A DNA stretch of 64,000 nt from Paenibacillus sp. G2S3 (GTDB lineage: Bacteria; Bacillota; Bacilli; Paenibacillales; Paenibacillaceae), in the NCBI RefSeq assembly GCF_030123105.1, contig NZ_CP126095.1, positions 5,580,001-5,644,000 of the forward strand. Direction: 5' to 3'. The notes beneath the pieces were generated by a model. The model saw only the letters and a program-made list of their open reading frames with translations. It ran no database searches and was not told the origin of the DNA. Below are positions 35,532-44,853 of this stretch, in pieces (position 1 is the stretch's first letter; every line of letters starts with the position of its first letter). Position numbers and translations under genes: made by a program.

Positions 35532-36434
35532 ATGTTTGACGATTTAGATGTTTTTGCAGCGGTTGTAGAGCATTCCAGTTTAAATCGGGCCTCACGCCAG
35601 CTCAATCTGTCCCAGCCTGCCCTATCCCGTAAAATCTCCAAGCTGGAAGAACGTCTGGGTGTCGCGTTATTTAATCGTTATGGCAAGCGGCTGGAGTTAA
35701 CCGAGGTTGGGCGTCTTACTTATTCCTACGCGCTTGAACAACGGCAGCAGCGCTCTAAATTTCTGGAGGCTTTGTCTAAATACAAAGAAGGCGAGCCAAA
35801 GCTGGTCACCTTAGGGGCGTCACTCACCTCACTGCAGACCACTCTGCCTCCACTGGTTAATGCATATATGGAGAAATACCCTTCAGCAGAGCTGAAGCTA
35901 ATCACAGGCCGAACGCATGAGATTGTCTCCTCTGTCAGTGAAGGAAAATCAGATATAGGTCTAATCGCTTCCTCCATCCAAGAGCCTGGGCTGCGCTGTA
36001 TTTCTCTGTTTGAGGATCAACTTCGACTGGTTGTTTCTGAGCATCATCCTCTGAATCAATCATCAAAGCTAACCATGGATGATCTGTCCCGGCTGCCCAT
36101 GATCCTCTTCTCCAAAGGCACGTGGTATCGCCGTCTAACAGACGATCTGTTCCAGCGCTGTGGGATTGATCCAGACGTACGTATGGAGATTGACTCCTTC
36201 GAAGCCATCGTGCGGCTACTGCCGACGGTCAATGTGGCTGCTTTGCTGCCTAAGTCTTATCTGCGTCCGCAGCTGTTAAACGGCGGCGGGCTGGTATCTC
36301 TGCATATTAAGGAGCTGGAGCAGACGCAGCGAACTACCTGTCTGATTTACCGTGACGATGGAAGCCTGAGCACAGCGGCTCGCAGCCTGGTACAGGTTAC
36401 AGAAGAGATGTTTCTGACGGAACGAGAGAAGTAA
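35532..36434 (+). CDS. LysR-family transcriptional regulator divergent from sdhCAB
   Basis: The product has 300 residues from the ATG at 35532, which has AGAGGA eight bases upstream; a 17-codon longer frame lacks one. The winged helix (SLNRASRQLNLSQPALSRKISKLEERLG) is followed by the effector-binding domain. Its position opposite sdhCAB suggests control of TCA-cycle or respiratory genes, as CcpC and CitR do in Bacillus, but that is inference; the effector is unknown. Confidence 0.88.
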   Translation: MFDDLDVFAAVVEHSSLNRASRQLNLSQPALSRKISKLEERLGVALFNRYGKRLELTEVGRLTYSYALEQRQQRSKFLEALSKYKEGEPKLVTLGASLTSLQTTLPPLVNAYMEKYPSAELKLITGRTHEIVSSVSEGKSDIGLIASSIQEPGLRCISLFEDQLRLVVSEHHPLNQSSKLTMDDLSRLPMILFSKGTWYRRLTDDLFQRCGIDPDVRMEIDSFEAIVRLLPTVNVAALLPKSYLRPQLLNGGGLVSLHIKELEQTQRTTCLIYRDDGSLSTAARSLVQVTEEMFLTEREK

Positions 36435-36465
36435 TCTCTGTTTCTCTTGTGCAACCTAGATTTAA

Positions 36466-36501
36466 AAAGCCCTCCGTCCCATGTAAGGACGGAGGGCTTA
36501 A
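36466..36501. terminator. Bidirectional terminator between LysR and ktrA
   Basis: AAGCCCTCCGTCC pairs with GGACGGAGGGCTT around an eight-base loop and is flanked by A and T bases. Confidence 0.9.
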
Positions 36502-36505
36502 CTAT

Positions 36506-37174
36506 TTATTCTTGGTTTACAACTTCCTCCTCAAATCGATCAATACTTTCATTAGAACCAATGAGTACCATAACGTCGCCCTCACTCAAATGATCATGCG
36601 CCGTTGGAGCAACTATAATTCCACTTTCCCGGTTCAGGGCAACAATACTGCAGCCATATTTCGCTCTTGTATTTAAATCCGACAAGCTTTTCCCGTTCAT
36701 GCAGGAAGGCACGGTTAGCTCAACGATTTTATAATCCTTGGACAGTTCAATATAATCCAGCAAATTGGGCGTCACGAGCTGATGCGCCACCCGAATCCCC
36801 ATATCCCGCTCCGGAAAAATAACCCGGTCTACGCCCAGCCTGGACAACGCACGACCATGAAGGATCGAGATCGCCTTGGCTACTACTTGCTTGACTCCAA
36901 TCTCTTTTAACAATATCGCCGCCAGAATACTTCGTTCCATATTGTCACCAATCGCTACAATCCCACAGTCAAAGTTCCGTACGCCGAGCGAGCGCATAAT
37001 CCCTTCATCTGTAGCATCAGCCACTACCGCATGCGTCAGATGATCGCTCATATCCTCCACGCGCTCCTCTTGGTGATCGATGCCGAGCACCTCGTAGCCC
37101 ATTTCCATCAGCTCAAGCGCGAGACTTGAACCGAAGCGGCCTAAGCCGATTACTACAAATTGCTGTGCTTTCAT
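36506..37174 (-). CDS. ktrA: Potassium uptake regulatory subunit KtrA (RCK)
   Basis: The 222-residue product has an N-terminal nucleotide-binding RCK_N domain (VIGLGRFGSSLALELMEMG, with the second-strand Asp in IDHQEER) and a C-terminal RCK_C domain, which in this family binds c-di-AMP. It gates the KtrB channel at the inner membrane face. It starts 14 bases after ktrB ends, with AGGAG upstream. Confidence 0.9.
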   Translation of the reverse strand: MKAQQFVVIGLGRFGSSLALELMEMGYEVLGIDHQEERVEDMSDHLTHAVVADATDEGIMRSLGVRNFDCGIVAIGDNMERSILAAILLKEIGVKQVVAKAISILHGRALSRLGVDRVIFPERDMGIRVAHQLVTPNLLDYIELSKDYKIVELTVPSCMNGKSLSDLNTRAKYGCSIVALNRESGIIVAPTAHDHLSEGDVMVLIGSNESIDRFEEEVVNQE

Positions 37175-37187
37175 TTCGGATTAACTC

Positions 37188-38546
37188 CTATCCAATAATT
37201 ATTTTACCTTCTGGGTGCTTATACAATGGTTTACCCTGTTTTGGTCCAAGCGCATACACTAATGTTAATGGACCTAGCCGACCCGCAAACATCGTCAGAC
37301 AAATCAGAATCTTGCCGATAACAGACAGTTCAGGTGTCAGCCCCATACTTAGTCCAACCGTAGCAAAGGCTGAGGTCGTCTCGAATAGTATTGCTAAGAA
37401 ATTACTATCCTCTGTTGTGGACAGTAACATCGACACAGAGAGGACCAATAGTAAAGCCAGTAAAGTTAACGTCAACGCTTTATAGATACGCTCCTGAGCC
37501 AATCGATAACGGAACAGCACAACATCTTCACGCCCGCGTAGCATCGCGATTACTGCACCAATCATAAGGGTAAAGGTTGTAGTCTTGATCCCGCCACCTG
37601 TTGAACCCGGTGATGCACCAATAAACATAAGGATAACCATAAAGAACTGCGAGGCTTGCCGCAGCCCGGCAATATCCACCGTGTTGGCACCAGCGGTTCG
37701 GGGCGATACAGACTGAAAGAATGCCGATAATATTTTGCCGCCGAAATTCAGATTACCCAGTGTGCGCTGATTCGTAAATTCAAATATAAAAATGACCAAA
37801 GCGCCGATAAGAATAAGCCCTGCAGTGGTAGAGAGTACAACTTTGCTATGCAAAGATAATTTACGTTTGACACGAAACTCCACCAGATCCGACATGACAA
37901 TAAAACCGATTCCGCCGGAGACAATCAGAAACATCACTACGATATTCACAAGCGGGTCATATACATAATCGGTTAAACTCCGGAAATCCCCGAAAATATC
38001 AAATCCAGCATTATTAAACATGGATACCGCATGAAATATCCCAAAATAAATGGCCTTGCCGAGCGGCATATCAAATGCCCAGCGTATGGACAGTAGCACC
38101 GCTGCACAGCCTTCGATGACCAAAGAATAAATAAGTACCCTCCGGATCAGTCGAACAATCCCCTCCATTGAGCCTTGGTTCATCGCTTCCTGTAGGATCA
38201 GTCTGTCCCGCAAGGAAATTTTACGTTTCATCATCATGGCAAATAAGGTCGCCATCGTCATAAACCCTAAGCCGCCGACCTGGATTAGCACCATAATCAC
38301 GGTTTTCCCAAAAATGGTGAATGTCGTCCCGGTGTCCAGCACCACAAGTCCTGTCACGCAGGTTGCCGAAGTCGAAGTAAACAACGCATCAATAAAACTC
38401 AATGCATTCTGGCTAGTACTCGAAATGGGAAGCATAAGCAGCAAGGCGCCTATCAGAATAATCGATGCAAAACCGAGCACCATAATTTGAGGCGGAGAGA
38501 GCTTCAGAAACTTTGATTCAGAAACCCTGCGAAACTGTGAAGCCAC
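37188..38546 (-). CDS. ktrB: Potassium uptake membrane subunit KtrB (TrkH family)
   Basis: The 452-residue product is started here at the GTG at 38546, preceded by GAGGGTGAG; the frame is open to 38594. It has about eight membrane helices and four selectivity-like loops, among them TSTSATCVTGL and SPGSTGGGIKT. It imports K+ together with Na+. The order ktrB then ktrA is opposite to Bacillus ktrAB. A ydaO-type riboswitch and its terminator precede the gene, so expression should fall when c-di-AMP is high. Confidence 0.9.
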   Translation of the reverse strand: MASQFRRVSESKFLKLSPPQIMVLGFASIILIGALLLMLPISSTSQNALSFIDALFTSTSATCVTGLVVLDTGTTFTIFGKTVIMVLIQVGGLGFMTMATLFAMMMKRKISLRDRLILQEAMNQGSMEGIVRLIRRVLIYSLVIEGCAAVLLSIRWAFDMPLGKAIYFGIFHAVSMFNNAGFDIFGDFRSLTDYVYDPLVNIVVMFLIVSGGIGFIVMSDLVEFRVKRKLSLHSKVVLSTTAGLILIGALVIFIFEFTNQRTLGNLNFGGKILSAFFQSVSPRTAGANTVDIAGLRQASQFFMVILMFIGASPGSTGGGIKTTTFTLMIGAVIAMLRGREDVVLFRYRLAQERIYKALTLTLLALLLVLSVSMLLSTTEDSNFLAILFETTSAFATVGLSMGLTPELSVIGKILICLTMFAGRLGPLTLVYALGPKQGKPLYKHPEGKIIIG

Positions 38547-38583
38547 TATGCTCACCCTCTTATCTAATTTAAAGAATTCCAAC

Positions 38584-38610
38584 AAAAAAAGCACTGGAAA
38601 ACCAATGCTA
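38584..38610 (-). terminator. Expression-platform terminator of the ktrB riboswitch
   Basis: On the minus strand AGCATTGG pairs with CCAGTGCT around TTTT and is followed by seven T. It lies between the aptamer and ktrB. Confidence 0.85.
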
Positions 38611-38627
38611 CCCTTGGTCCCTGCAGT

Positions 38628-38793
38628 AAATTAGCCTACGAGGTTAGCTGACGGATTCGGACTGTGCAGGCTGCCCTATTCGTTCCTAGAACGAAATTCA
38701 CCCCTGATGAATAAAGACACCGTTTACGGCGTATACTCATCTTTTCATTACTTCTTGTGGTTCCCCCGTTTTCACCTGAAATTCGGCTATATA
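38628..38793 (-). ncRNA. c-di-AMP riboswitch (ydaO-yuaA class)
   Basis: Reading the minus strand, TAGCC near 38789 and GGCTA near 38632 close the P1 stem. In order come the conserved blocks GCCGAATTTCAGGTGAAAAC, GGGGGAACC, AGGGGTGAAT, AATAGGG, and CCGTCAGCTAACCTCGTAGG. These match the ydaO consensus as I remember it. In Firmicutes this class binds c-di-AMP and turns off K+ uptake genes, which agrees with ktrB downstream. Confidence 0.9.
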
Positions 38794-38806
38794 CAATTGC
38801 ATACAA

Positions 38807-38835
38807 ATTATATATGTTATTTCGATAAATCACAA
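38807..38835 (-). promoter_or_regulatory. Promoter of the ktrB riboswitch transcript
   Basis: On the minus strand TTGTGA (38830-38835) and TATAAT (38807-38812) are 17 bases apart. Transcription would start just before the aptamer. Confidence 0.75.
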
Positions 38836-39046
38836 AGACACTATTAATGGTGATTCAAATGAAAAATGCGGTTTGGAGAGGATGTACCAATAGGAGTGCC
38901 TTTTCTCATCACTTTTCCGTGTTTTCCCTGCAATTGCATCGATTTTCATGAAAAATGAAGAAATGATCACCTTAAATTCATGGTATATATTCAGTTACCT
39001 ATTCTATAATATCTCTATTACCCATAAAAAGAATATACGATGATTT

Positions 39047-39076
39047 TTGTAACTATCATGGCACTAATACTATAAT
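39047..39076 (+). promoter_or_regulatory. Promoter of the CPBP protease gene
   Basis: TTGTAA at 39047 and TATAAT at 39071 are 18 bases apart, 37 bases before the start codon. Confidence 0.65.
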
Positions 39077-39112
39077 GGAACATAACATTGTCAGTTTACA
39101 AGGAGGCGTTAC

Positions 39113-40798
39113 ATGAATCCCGTTGGCCAGCCCTTACAGCAACGTGCCCTCTCCAAGAGGCTCATCATCTCGGGCATTATCGGTCTTATTCTATTTATTA
39201 TGTTTCAGATTGCTCCCTCGGTGCTAAATAGCCCTGCCGGGGAAGATTCTACTGTCATCAGCAAGGCGGAAGCCCGCGACAAAGCGATATCATTCGCAGA
39301 ACAAAAGCTAAACTACACCCATGCACCAAATGATCAGTGGAATGTACTGTACGAAACGGACTCTTCCTTTTATGGTTATATGTCCCGCGAGAAGCTTTTG
39401 GAGGACTATACAAAGAAGAAATTGGATCAACGATATCCTTTTGACATTTTCCGTGTAACACTTAGTCCTTCAGCGGAACAAGAGCCACTGATCTCCGTTG
39501 ACCTCAATATGTATACTGGCGCAGTTGTCGCTTTCACACAAGGTGCAGAAGGATCAGGTGCCGGGTTACCAAGCACTGTATCCACCAGTGCAAAAGAAGA
39601 GGACAAGGGTACTGCCTTGTCTCTAGCACAAAAAGAAAATCTTGCCCGCCCTTGGCTTCAGGAATGGGATGTGAATCCCGCCAAGCTGCAAATTGAGTCG
39701 AATACGGGAAACTACGGGCTCGTGTATACAGATCGTTCCGTGCAGATCGGTGAATCCTTGCTACACTATTATTTCGATTTCGCTGGCGAACAGGTATCCA
39801 GCTTTAAAGCAGGATTCACTGCTCCAGCCTGGCATACCTCCTACGTGAAGGACCAGACCTCTCTCGCGGAAAAGCTTACTCTATTCGGCTACGGTCTGCC
39901 TACCTTAGCTTTAGGACTTCTGGCACTTATCTACAGCATACTTAGAAGAGAACATACCTCCTTTAAGCGTGGAATATTCCTAAGCTCGGCTTATTTTGTA
40001 ATCATGATGATCAGCACCTATAATATGCTTCCTGAATCCTCAGGTGAAGGACTCGAGGCTCAGATAACTTCCGTCATTATGTTCATCATTTATGCCTTAT
40101 ATAGCCTTCTAATGTCCTCCCTGCTCTATTTTTCTTTAGTTGGAGGGGACGGCCTTTGGAAAAAAGAAGAAGGGATGAATCCGTGGCCCCGTGCCAAAGA
40201 GCCTGGCTATGGAAAATATGTACTGGATAGCATCCGGGCTGGATACGTCTGGGCATTCGTGCTGCTAGGGGTGCAGACCCTTATGTTCATCGTATTATCA
40301 TTTACCTTGCAGAACTGGTCCACTACTGACGCTACTCAATCTCCTTACAACATGAGATATGCTTGGCTGCTGCCCATCGTTGCATGGCTCGCTGGTTTAT
40401 CCGAGGAAGCTATTTATCGTTTTTTCGGAATTCCTATGTTGAAAAAAGTATTCCGTAGCACGTTCATTGCTTGCCTGATCACCACGCTGGTCTGGGCGTT
40501 TGGCCATACGCTGTATCCGATCTACCCCATCAGTTCCCGTCCTATTGAGCTGACCGTGATCGGGCTGCTCTTTAGCTATATTTTCCTTCGTTACGGCTTT
40601 ATTGCCGTCATGTTCAGTCACGTTGTGTTTGACAGCATTTTGATGGGCGCCACACTGATCTTTATGAAGGAAAGCGTGAATGTTGGGGCTGGTATCTTCG
40701 CGATTATCATGCCGTTCATAGTCGCCTACATCGTCTATCGGTTTAATCCTCCGCAAAAATCAGAACCTAAGCCGGTTGAACCTACATCTGTAATTTAA
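39113..40798 (+). CDS. CPBP family intramembrane metalloprotease
   Basis: The product has 561 residues. One N-terminal membrane helix is followed by an extracytoplasmic region of about 230 residues, which is not typical of simple CPBP proteins, and then by a block of about eight helices. The CPBP motifs are EEAIYRFFGIPML (Glu431-Glu432), FGHTLYP and FSHVVFD, which supply the metal ligands. Such enzymes act in prenyl-protein processing or in immunity to peptides; the role here is unknown. An AAGGAGG precedes the ATG. Confidence 0.88.
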   Translation: MNPVGQPLQQRALSKRLIISGIIGLILFIMFQIAPSVLNSPAGEDSTVISKAEARDKAISFAEQKLNYTHAPNDQWNVLYETDSSFYGYMSREKLLEDYTKKKLDQRYPFDIFRVTLSPSAEQEPLISVDLNMYTGAVVAFTQGAEGSGAGLPSTVSTSAKEEDKGTALSLAQKENLARPWLQEWDVNPAKLQIESNTGNYGLVYTDRSVQIGESLLHYYFDFAGEQVSSFKAGFTAPAWHTSYVKDQTSLAEKLTLFGYGLPTLALGLLALIYSILRREHTSFKRGIFLSSAYFVIMMISTYNMLPESSGEGLEAQITSVIMFIIYALYSLLMSSLLYFSLVGGDGLWKKEEGMNPWPRAKEPGYGKYVLDSIRAGYVWAFVLLGVQTLMFIVLSFTLQNWSTTDATQSPYNMRYAWLLPIVAWLAGLSEEAIYRFFGIPMLKKVFRSTFIACLITTLVWAFGHTLYPIYPISSRPIELTVIGLLFSYIFLRYGFIAVMFSHVVFDSILMGATLIFMKESVNVGAGIFAIIMPFIVAYIVYRFNPPQKSEPKPVEPTSVI

Positions 40799-40830
40799 AG
40801 AAGTAACGGGTGGATGGAAATCCGATAATG

Positions 40831-40876
40831 AAAAAAAGGTGTCACAGCAGAAGCCTGCTATGACACCTTTTTATAT
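40831..40876. terminator. Bidirectional terminator between the CPBP gene and uvrC
   Basis: AAAAAGGTGTCA pairs with TGACACCTTTTT, with inner AGCAG..CTGCT pairing. Confidence 0.92.
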
Positions 40877-40908
40877 TTACGTAAATATCATTCCAGCATG
40901 TCAAATGC

Positions 40909-42861
40909 CTATGTCGCTGGCTCTTCATCCTTGAGCGCCTCAAGGATTTGACTAGCCAGCTTTTCGCCAATAGAAAGTGATTTGAAATCCTCTATGGAGG
41001 CTTCTTTAATTTTCTTTAGCGATCCGAAATGCTTAAGCAGCGCCTTGCGACGCTTCTCCCCTATACCTGGTATGGAATCCAGCTTAGAGGTCACCATGGA
41101 CTTCCCACGCTGTTCACGGTGGAAGGTAATAGCGAACCTATGCACCTCATCCTGAATCCGTTGCAACAGATAAAATTCCTGACTATCCCGCGCCAAAGCG
41201 ACTGGTTCTGGCGGATCTCCAACCAAAAGCTGAGCCGTCTTATGCTTATCATCCTTAACGAGGCCGCAGACCGGAATGAATAACCCCAGCTCGTTCTCCA
41301 GAATATCAATAGCTGAGGATATCTGCCCTTTACCACCATCGACTACGATTAGATCTGGTATCGGCAGGTTCTCTTTCAGCACTCGTTCATAACGCCGCCT
41401 GATGACCTCGCGCATCGTTCCATAATCATCCGCACCCACTACCGTACGAACCTTATATTTACGATACTCTTTTCGTGCGGGCTTGCCATCAATGAAGACA
41501 ACCATCGCAGAGACCGGATTGGTCCCTTGAATATTCGAGTTATCGAATGCCTCGATCCGGCTTAAGCGTTCGAGCCCCAAGCTCTCACCTAAGCTAATCG
41601 CAGCACCAGAGGTACGTACTTCATCTCGTTCAATAAGCCGGAACTTCTCGTCGATTGCGACTGTTGCATTTTGGCAGGCCATACCGACCATCTGCTTCTT
41701 AAGGCCACGCTGTGGCACTAGCACTTTGGTACCGAGCCACTCCTGTAGAATAGAGGCGCCACCAGCGGCATCAACGACACCTGCTGCTGATGCTTCTGCA
41801 GCGGCCATCTCACGGGCCTCAGCTTCTTCCGGCGATTCGGGGGTATCTTCCCCCTTTTGCAGATCATCTTCGGCTGGAGCAGCAATGACAATCGCCGGTT
41901 TAGCTTCTGTATCAACCACTGCTTCCTCGTCAAGCACATCGGGCAGAAGAATTTCCTGCGGCAAGGCGGGATTATCACTATAATACTGCGTCACATAAGA
42001 CATAAAGTCACTATAAGCTTCCCCATAGAACGGAAAGACAGAGGAGTGACGCTGAATCATCTTCCCTTGTCTCATGTACAGAATCTGTACACACATCCAT
42101 CCCTTGTCTACCGCATAACCAAATACGTCACGATCCTTAGTATCAGTGGTGTTAATCTTCTGTTTCTCCATCAATGCATCAATATGGATAATTTGATCCC
42201 GGAGTTCCTTCGCCCGTTCAAAATATAATTCCTCAGCAGCTTCCTGCATCTTCTGCTGTAGATCCTTCTTAACCGCATCATGGCCTCCGCTCAGAAAAGC
42301 AGCAATATCTTGCGTAATCTGCTCATACTCGGATTTCTGCACTTCCTTCTCACAAGGCGCCAAGCATTGGCCCATGTGATAGTAAAGACAGACCTCCTTC
42401 GGCATTACGCCACATTTACGGAGCGGATACATACGATCGAGAAGCTTTTTCGTTTGCTGTGCAGCATAACCATTAGGATAAGGGCCGAAATATTTTGCTT
42501 TATCTTTAATCACCCGACGTGTAACTTCAAGCCGCGGGTGAGTTTCATTCGTTATTTTGATATAAGGAAATGTCTTATCGTCCTTCAAAAGTACGTTATA
42601 ACGCGGCATATGCTTTTTAATCAGATTGCACTCAAGAATGAGCGCTTCCATGTTGCTGGACGTAACGATATATTCGAAATCAGCAATGTTAGCGACAAGC
42701 CGCTGAGTTTTACCATTATGACTGCCTGTAAAATAAGAGCGAACCCGATTCTTAAGTACCTTCGCCTTACCCACATAAATAATGGTGCCTTCTTCATTCT
42801 TCATCAGATAGCACCCGGGCAGGTCGGGTAATAGAGCCAGTTTGTTGCGGATATTGTCCAA
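40909..42861 (-). CDS. uvrC: Excinuclease ABC subunit C
   Basis: The product has 650 residues, about 50 more than Bacillus UvrC. It starts at a TTG after GGAGGGG. Domains are GIY-YIG nuclease (1-95, [20 protein letters not shown]), a Cys cluster ([15 protein letters not shown]), a UvrB-interacting UVR region, the RNase H-like C-terminal nuclease ([28 protein letters not shown]) and a tail with two helix-hairpin-helix motifs. It cuts damaged DNA on both sides in nucleotide excision repair. Residues about 305-370 are an Ala/Glu-rich low-complexity insert between the UVR region and the nuclease. Confidence 0.95.
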   Translation of the reverse strand: MDNIRNKLALLPDLPGCYLMKNEEGTIIYVGKAKVLKNRVRSYFTGSHNGKTQRLVANIADFEYIVTSSNMEALILECNLIKKHMPRYNVLLKDDKTFPYIKITNETHPRLEVTRRVIKDKAKYFGPYPNGYAAQQTKKLLDRMYPLRKCGVMPKEVCLYYHMGQCLAPCEKEVQKSEYEQITQDIAAFLSGGHDAVKKDLQQKMQEAAEELYFERAKELRDQIIHIDALMEKQKINTTDTKDRDVFGYAVDKGWMCVQILYMRQGKMIQRHSSVFPFYGEAYSDFMSYVTQYYSDNPALPQEILLPDVLDEEAVVDTEAKPAIVIAAPAEDDLQKGEDTPESPEEAEAREMAAAEASAAGVVDAAGGASILQEWLGTKVLVPQRGLKKQMVGMACQNATVAIDEKFRLIERDEVRTSGAAISLGESLGLERLSRIEAFDNSNIQGTNPVSAMVVFIDGKPARKEYRKYKVRTVVGADDYGTMREVIRRRYERVLKENLPIPDLIVVDGGKGQISSAIDILENELGLFIPVCGLVKDDKHKTAQLLVGDPPEPVALARDSQEFYLLQRIQDEVHRFAITFHREQRGKSMVTSKLDSIPGIGEKRRKALLKHFGSLKKIKEASIEDFKSLSIGEKLASQILEALKDEEPAT

Positions 42862-42912
42862 AATGATCCCCTCCAGCTAAATTGGACCCATGATTAGTTG
42901 GCATTCAGCACA

Positions 42913-42942
42913 CAAAACGCCTCCGGAATGAACCGAAGGCGC
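42913..42942 (-). terminator. Terminator of trxA
   Basis: On the minus strand CGCCTTCGG and CCGGAGGCG pair around six bases and are followed by TTTTG. Confidence 0.85.
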
Positions 42943-42982
42943 TGAGCGGCAGGGCCGAGGCCCGAACAGTAGCATTTAACAA

Positions 42983-43300
42983 TTATTGATGTTTAGCTAC
43001 GATATTTTTCAGGGATTCTTTGGAGTTCAATCCCACAACTTTATCTACCGGTTGACCATCTTTGAAGAAGATCAGGGTTGGGATACTCATCACGCCAAAA
43101 CGGGAAGCCGTTTCCGGATTCTCATCCACATTCAATTTTGCAATCTTCACGCTGTCTCCCAGTTCTGCGGACAATTCGTCCAAGATTGGAGCAATCATCT
43201 TACAAGGACCACACCAAGGAGCCCAGAAGTCTACTACTACAGTACCTTGACCTTCCACTTCGTTACTGAAGGTTTGGTCAGACACGTTCACGATAGCCAT
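42983..43300 (-). CDS. trxA: Thioredoxin
   Basis: The 105-residue product is a canonical thioredoxin: FWAPWCGPCK with the redox pair Cys30 and Cys33, and cis-Pro in SIPTLIFF. It reduces disulfides in cytosolic proteins. GAGGAGG precedes the ATG. The stretch just before it reads CGTAAAACTTTAGAGGAGG, which resembles the leaders of hemQ, the AraC gene and the HEPN gene. Confidence 0.97.
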   Translation of the reverse strand: MAIVNVSDQTFSNEVEGQGTVVVDFWAPWCGPCKMIAPILDELSAELGDSVKIAKLNVDENPETASRFGVMSIPTLIFFKDGQPVDKVVGLNSKESLKNIVAKHQ

Positions 43301-43657
43301 GATATTGTTCCTCCTCTAAAGTTTTACGAAACATTACTCCACTCTAAACCAAAGCTTAGTTTATGGAAGCTGCTCCGAAAATATAAGTTAATAAATTGTT
43401 TCATGTAATATGATAACCAAATTACCACTTACCGACACAATTCCAGTATAACATATCTTTAAGGGATATGTTATATATCACATACAATTATATTGCCCTC
43501 AAACTAATTTTTTTAAGTTACTCTTTTCTTTACAATCTCCCCAGCCTTTCGGTATACTCTAAGAAAGCGCATTAAATGTCAATGACTTATTTCATAATAG
43601 TCAACTCAATTTGCATCTTAACAATACAGGCATTGTCCCTGTAAGGAGGCAGAAGCT
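43301..43657. other. Intergenic region between trxA and the YqzM-like gene
   Basis: No gene other than the flanking ones was seen. It holds the trxA leader and, on the plus strand, a promoter with TTTACA at 43529 and TATACT at 43553, 18 bases apart, about 100 bases before the YqzM-like start. Confidence 0.6.
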
Positions 43658-43813
43658 ATGGATGTCAACGCGCAAGTACGGGACCCACGAGAACATATCA
43701 ACGAAGAACCCCGCAATGATCTAGGCGATTTAATGAATGGATTTTTCGGAATGACTGCATTTATGACTGTTGTCTTTTTCGGCATGGTTATCATTAAGTT
43801 CATTTCGGAGTAA
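43658..43813 (+). CDS. YqzM-like small membrane protein
   Basis: This 51-residue peptide begins with a charged head (MDVNAQVRDPREHINEEPRN) and ends with one hydrophobic helix running into VIIKFISE. The layout and the end resemble Bacillus YqzM. GTAAGGAGG stands ten bases before the ATG, and a strong terminator follows. Its function is unknown. Confidence 0.75.
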   Translation: MDVNAQVRDPREHINEEPRNDLGDLMNGFFGMTAFMTVVFFGMVIIKFISE

Positions 43814-43830
43814 GGGAATCATCGTATAAT

Positions 43831-43869
43831 AAAAATCCGTTTCTTCCTCAGGAAGAAACGGATTTTTAT
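43831..43869. terminator. Bidirectional terminator between the YqzM-like gene and dnaI
   Basis: AAATCCGTTTCTTCC pairs with GGAAGAAACGGATTT around TCA and is flanked by A and T runs. Confidence 0.93.
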
Positions 43870-43878
43870 ATTCCAGGC

Positions 43879-44835
43879 TTATCTAATCGTCCCCCGTTGA
43901 TTCTCCCCATGCAGTGGAATAACATCCACAAAAGGAGCAATACGATCCATCAAACGTTGGCCTTTATAAATCTCCTCGCCATCCTTGCTTGTAAAGCTAA
44001 GATGTTTCTCCAAGCCATCGAGTGGATAATTCGAGGTATAGAAGGTTGGTTTACGGTTCATCCGATAATTCAGAATCGCACCAAGCACATGATCACGCGC
44101 CCAAGGATTCAAGTTCTCCGCACCGATATCATCAAAAATAAGCAAATCGCAATTTTTCATCGTATCCACGGTTTCCTTCATCTTCTGCCCGTCCATCATG
44201 ATCGATTTTAAATCCTCGATAAAATCTGGCATATATACGATAACTCCAGTATAGCCGGCAACAGCAAGTTCATGAAGCAAGTAACACATCAGAAACGTTT
44301 TGCCTGTTCCAAAAGTCCCATGTAAATAAATCCCGCGCGAGGTCAGACCCTCTTCTTTAACACTCGTGATATAATCAAATATTTTATTAACCGCCGAAAC
44401 CCGGCGTGGATCCTTACCCATAATATCTATTTCATCATAACCGCCATTAAGCACACGCTCGTCCACATAAAAGCTGCGGATACGTTTACGGATACTATCC
44501 TGATTATCCTGTGCCACTTTAAGGCGGCATGCGGTCTTGCGTTCATATAGATCCGTTGAGCCATTCACTGTCTCTACCGTAAGTTTACTATAATGCCCCT
44601 GAAAATCATTTGGACATTTCTCAAGTCCCGGACAGTTCGCACAGTTGCGGCTTTCCTCTACATATTGATACAGGCGGCTCATATGAAGCCGCAGTCGCGA
44701 ATCGTCCAGCTCAGGATGTTCGGACTGTAATGCCTTCACAAGCGGATGATTAAATAACCCCTGTTCAAGATCACGTTGTCGCTGCCGTAGAGTTGGATTG
44801 TTGATCGAACGAAGTACATCGCCCATAGACTCCAT
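43879..44835 (-). CDS. dnaI: Primosomal helicase loader DnaI
   Basis: The 318-residue product has an N-terminal Zn-binding part (CANCPGLEKC, Cys65, Cys68, Cys74) that contacts the replicative helicase and a C-terminal AAA+ ATPase (LHGTFGTGKTFL, LLIFDDIGAEN). It loads DnaC helicase at oriC and at restart sites. It starts 18 bases after dnaB ends, so the two are one operon, as in Bacillus. Confidence 0.95.
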   Translation of the reverse strand: MESMGDVLRSINNPTLRQRQRDLEQGLFNHPLVKALQSEHPELDDSRLRLHMSRLYQYVEESRNCANCPGLEKCPNDFQGHYSKLTVETVNGSTDLYERKTACRLKVAQDNQDSIRKRIRSFYVDERVLNGGYDEIDIMGKDPRRVSAVNKIFDYITSVKEEGLTSRGIYLHGTFGTGKTFLMCYLLHELAVAGYTGVIVYMPDFIEDLKSIMMDGQKMKETVDTMKNCDLLIFDDIGAENLNPWARDHVLGAILNYRMNRKPTFYTSNYPLDGLEKHLSFTSKDGEEIYKGQRLMDRIAPFVDVIPLHGENQRGTIR

Positions 44836-44853
44836 AGTTCCACCTCTCTTTCA

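Noticed and set aside
42280..42831. 183-codon plus-strand ORF opposite uvrC
   Set aside because: Antisense to the GIY-YIG domain of uvrC and without an RBS.
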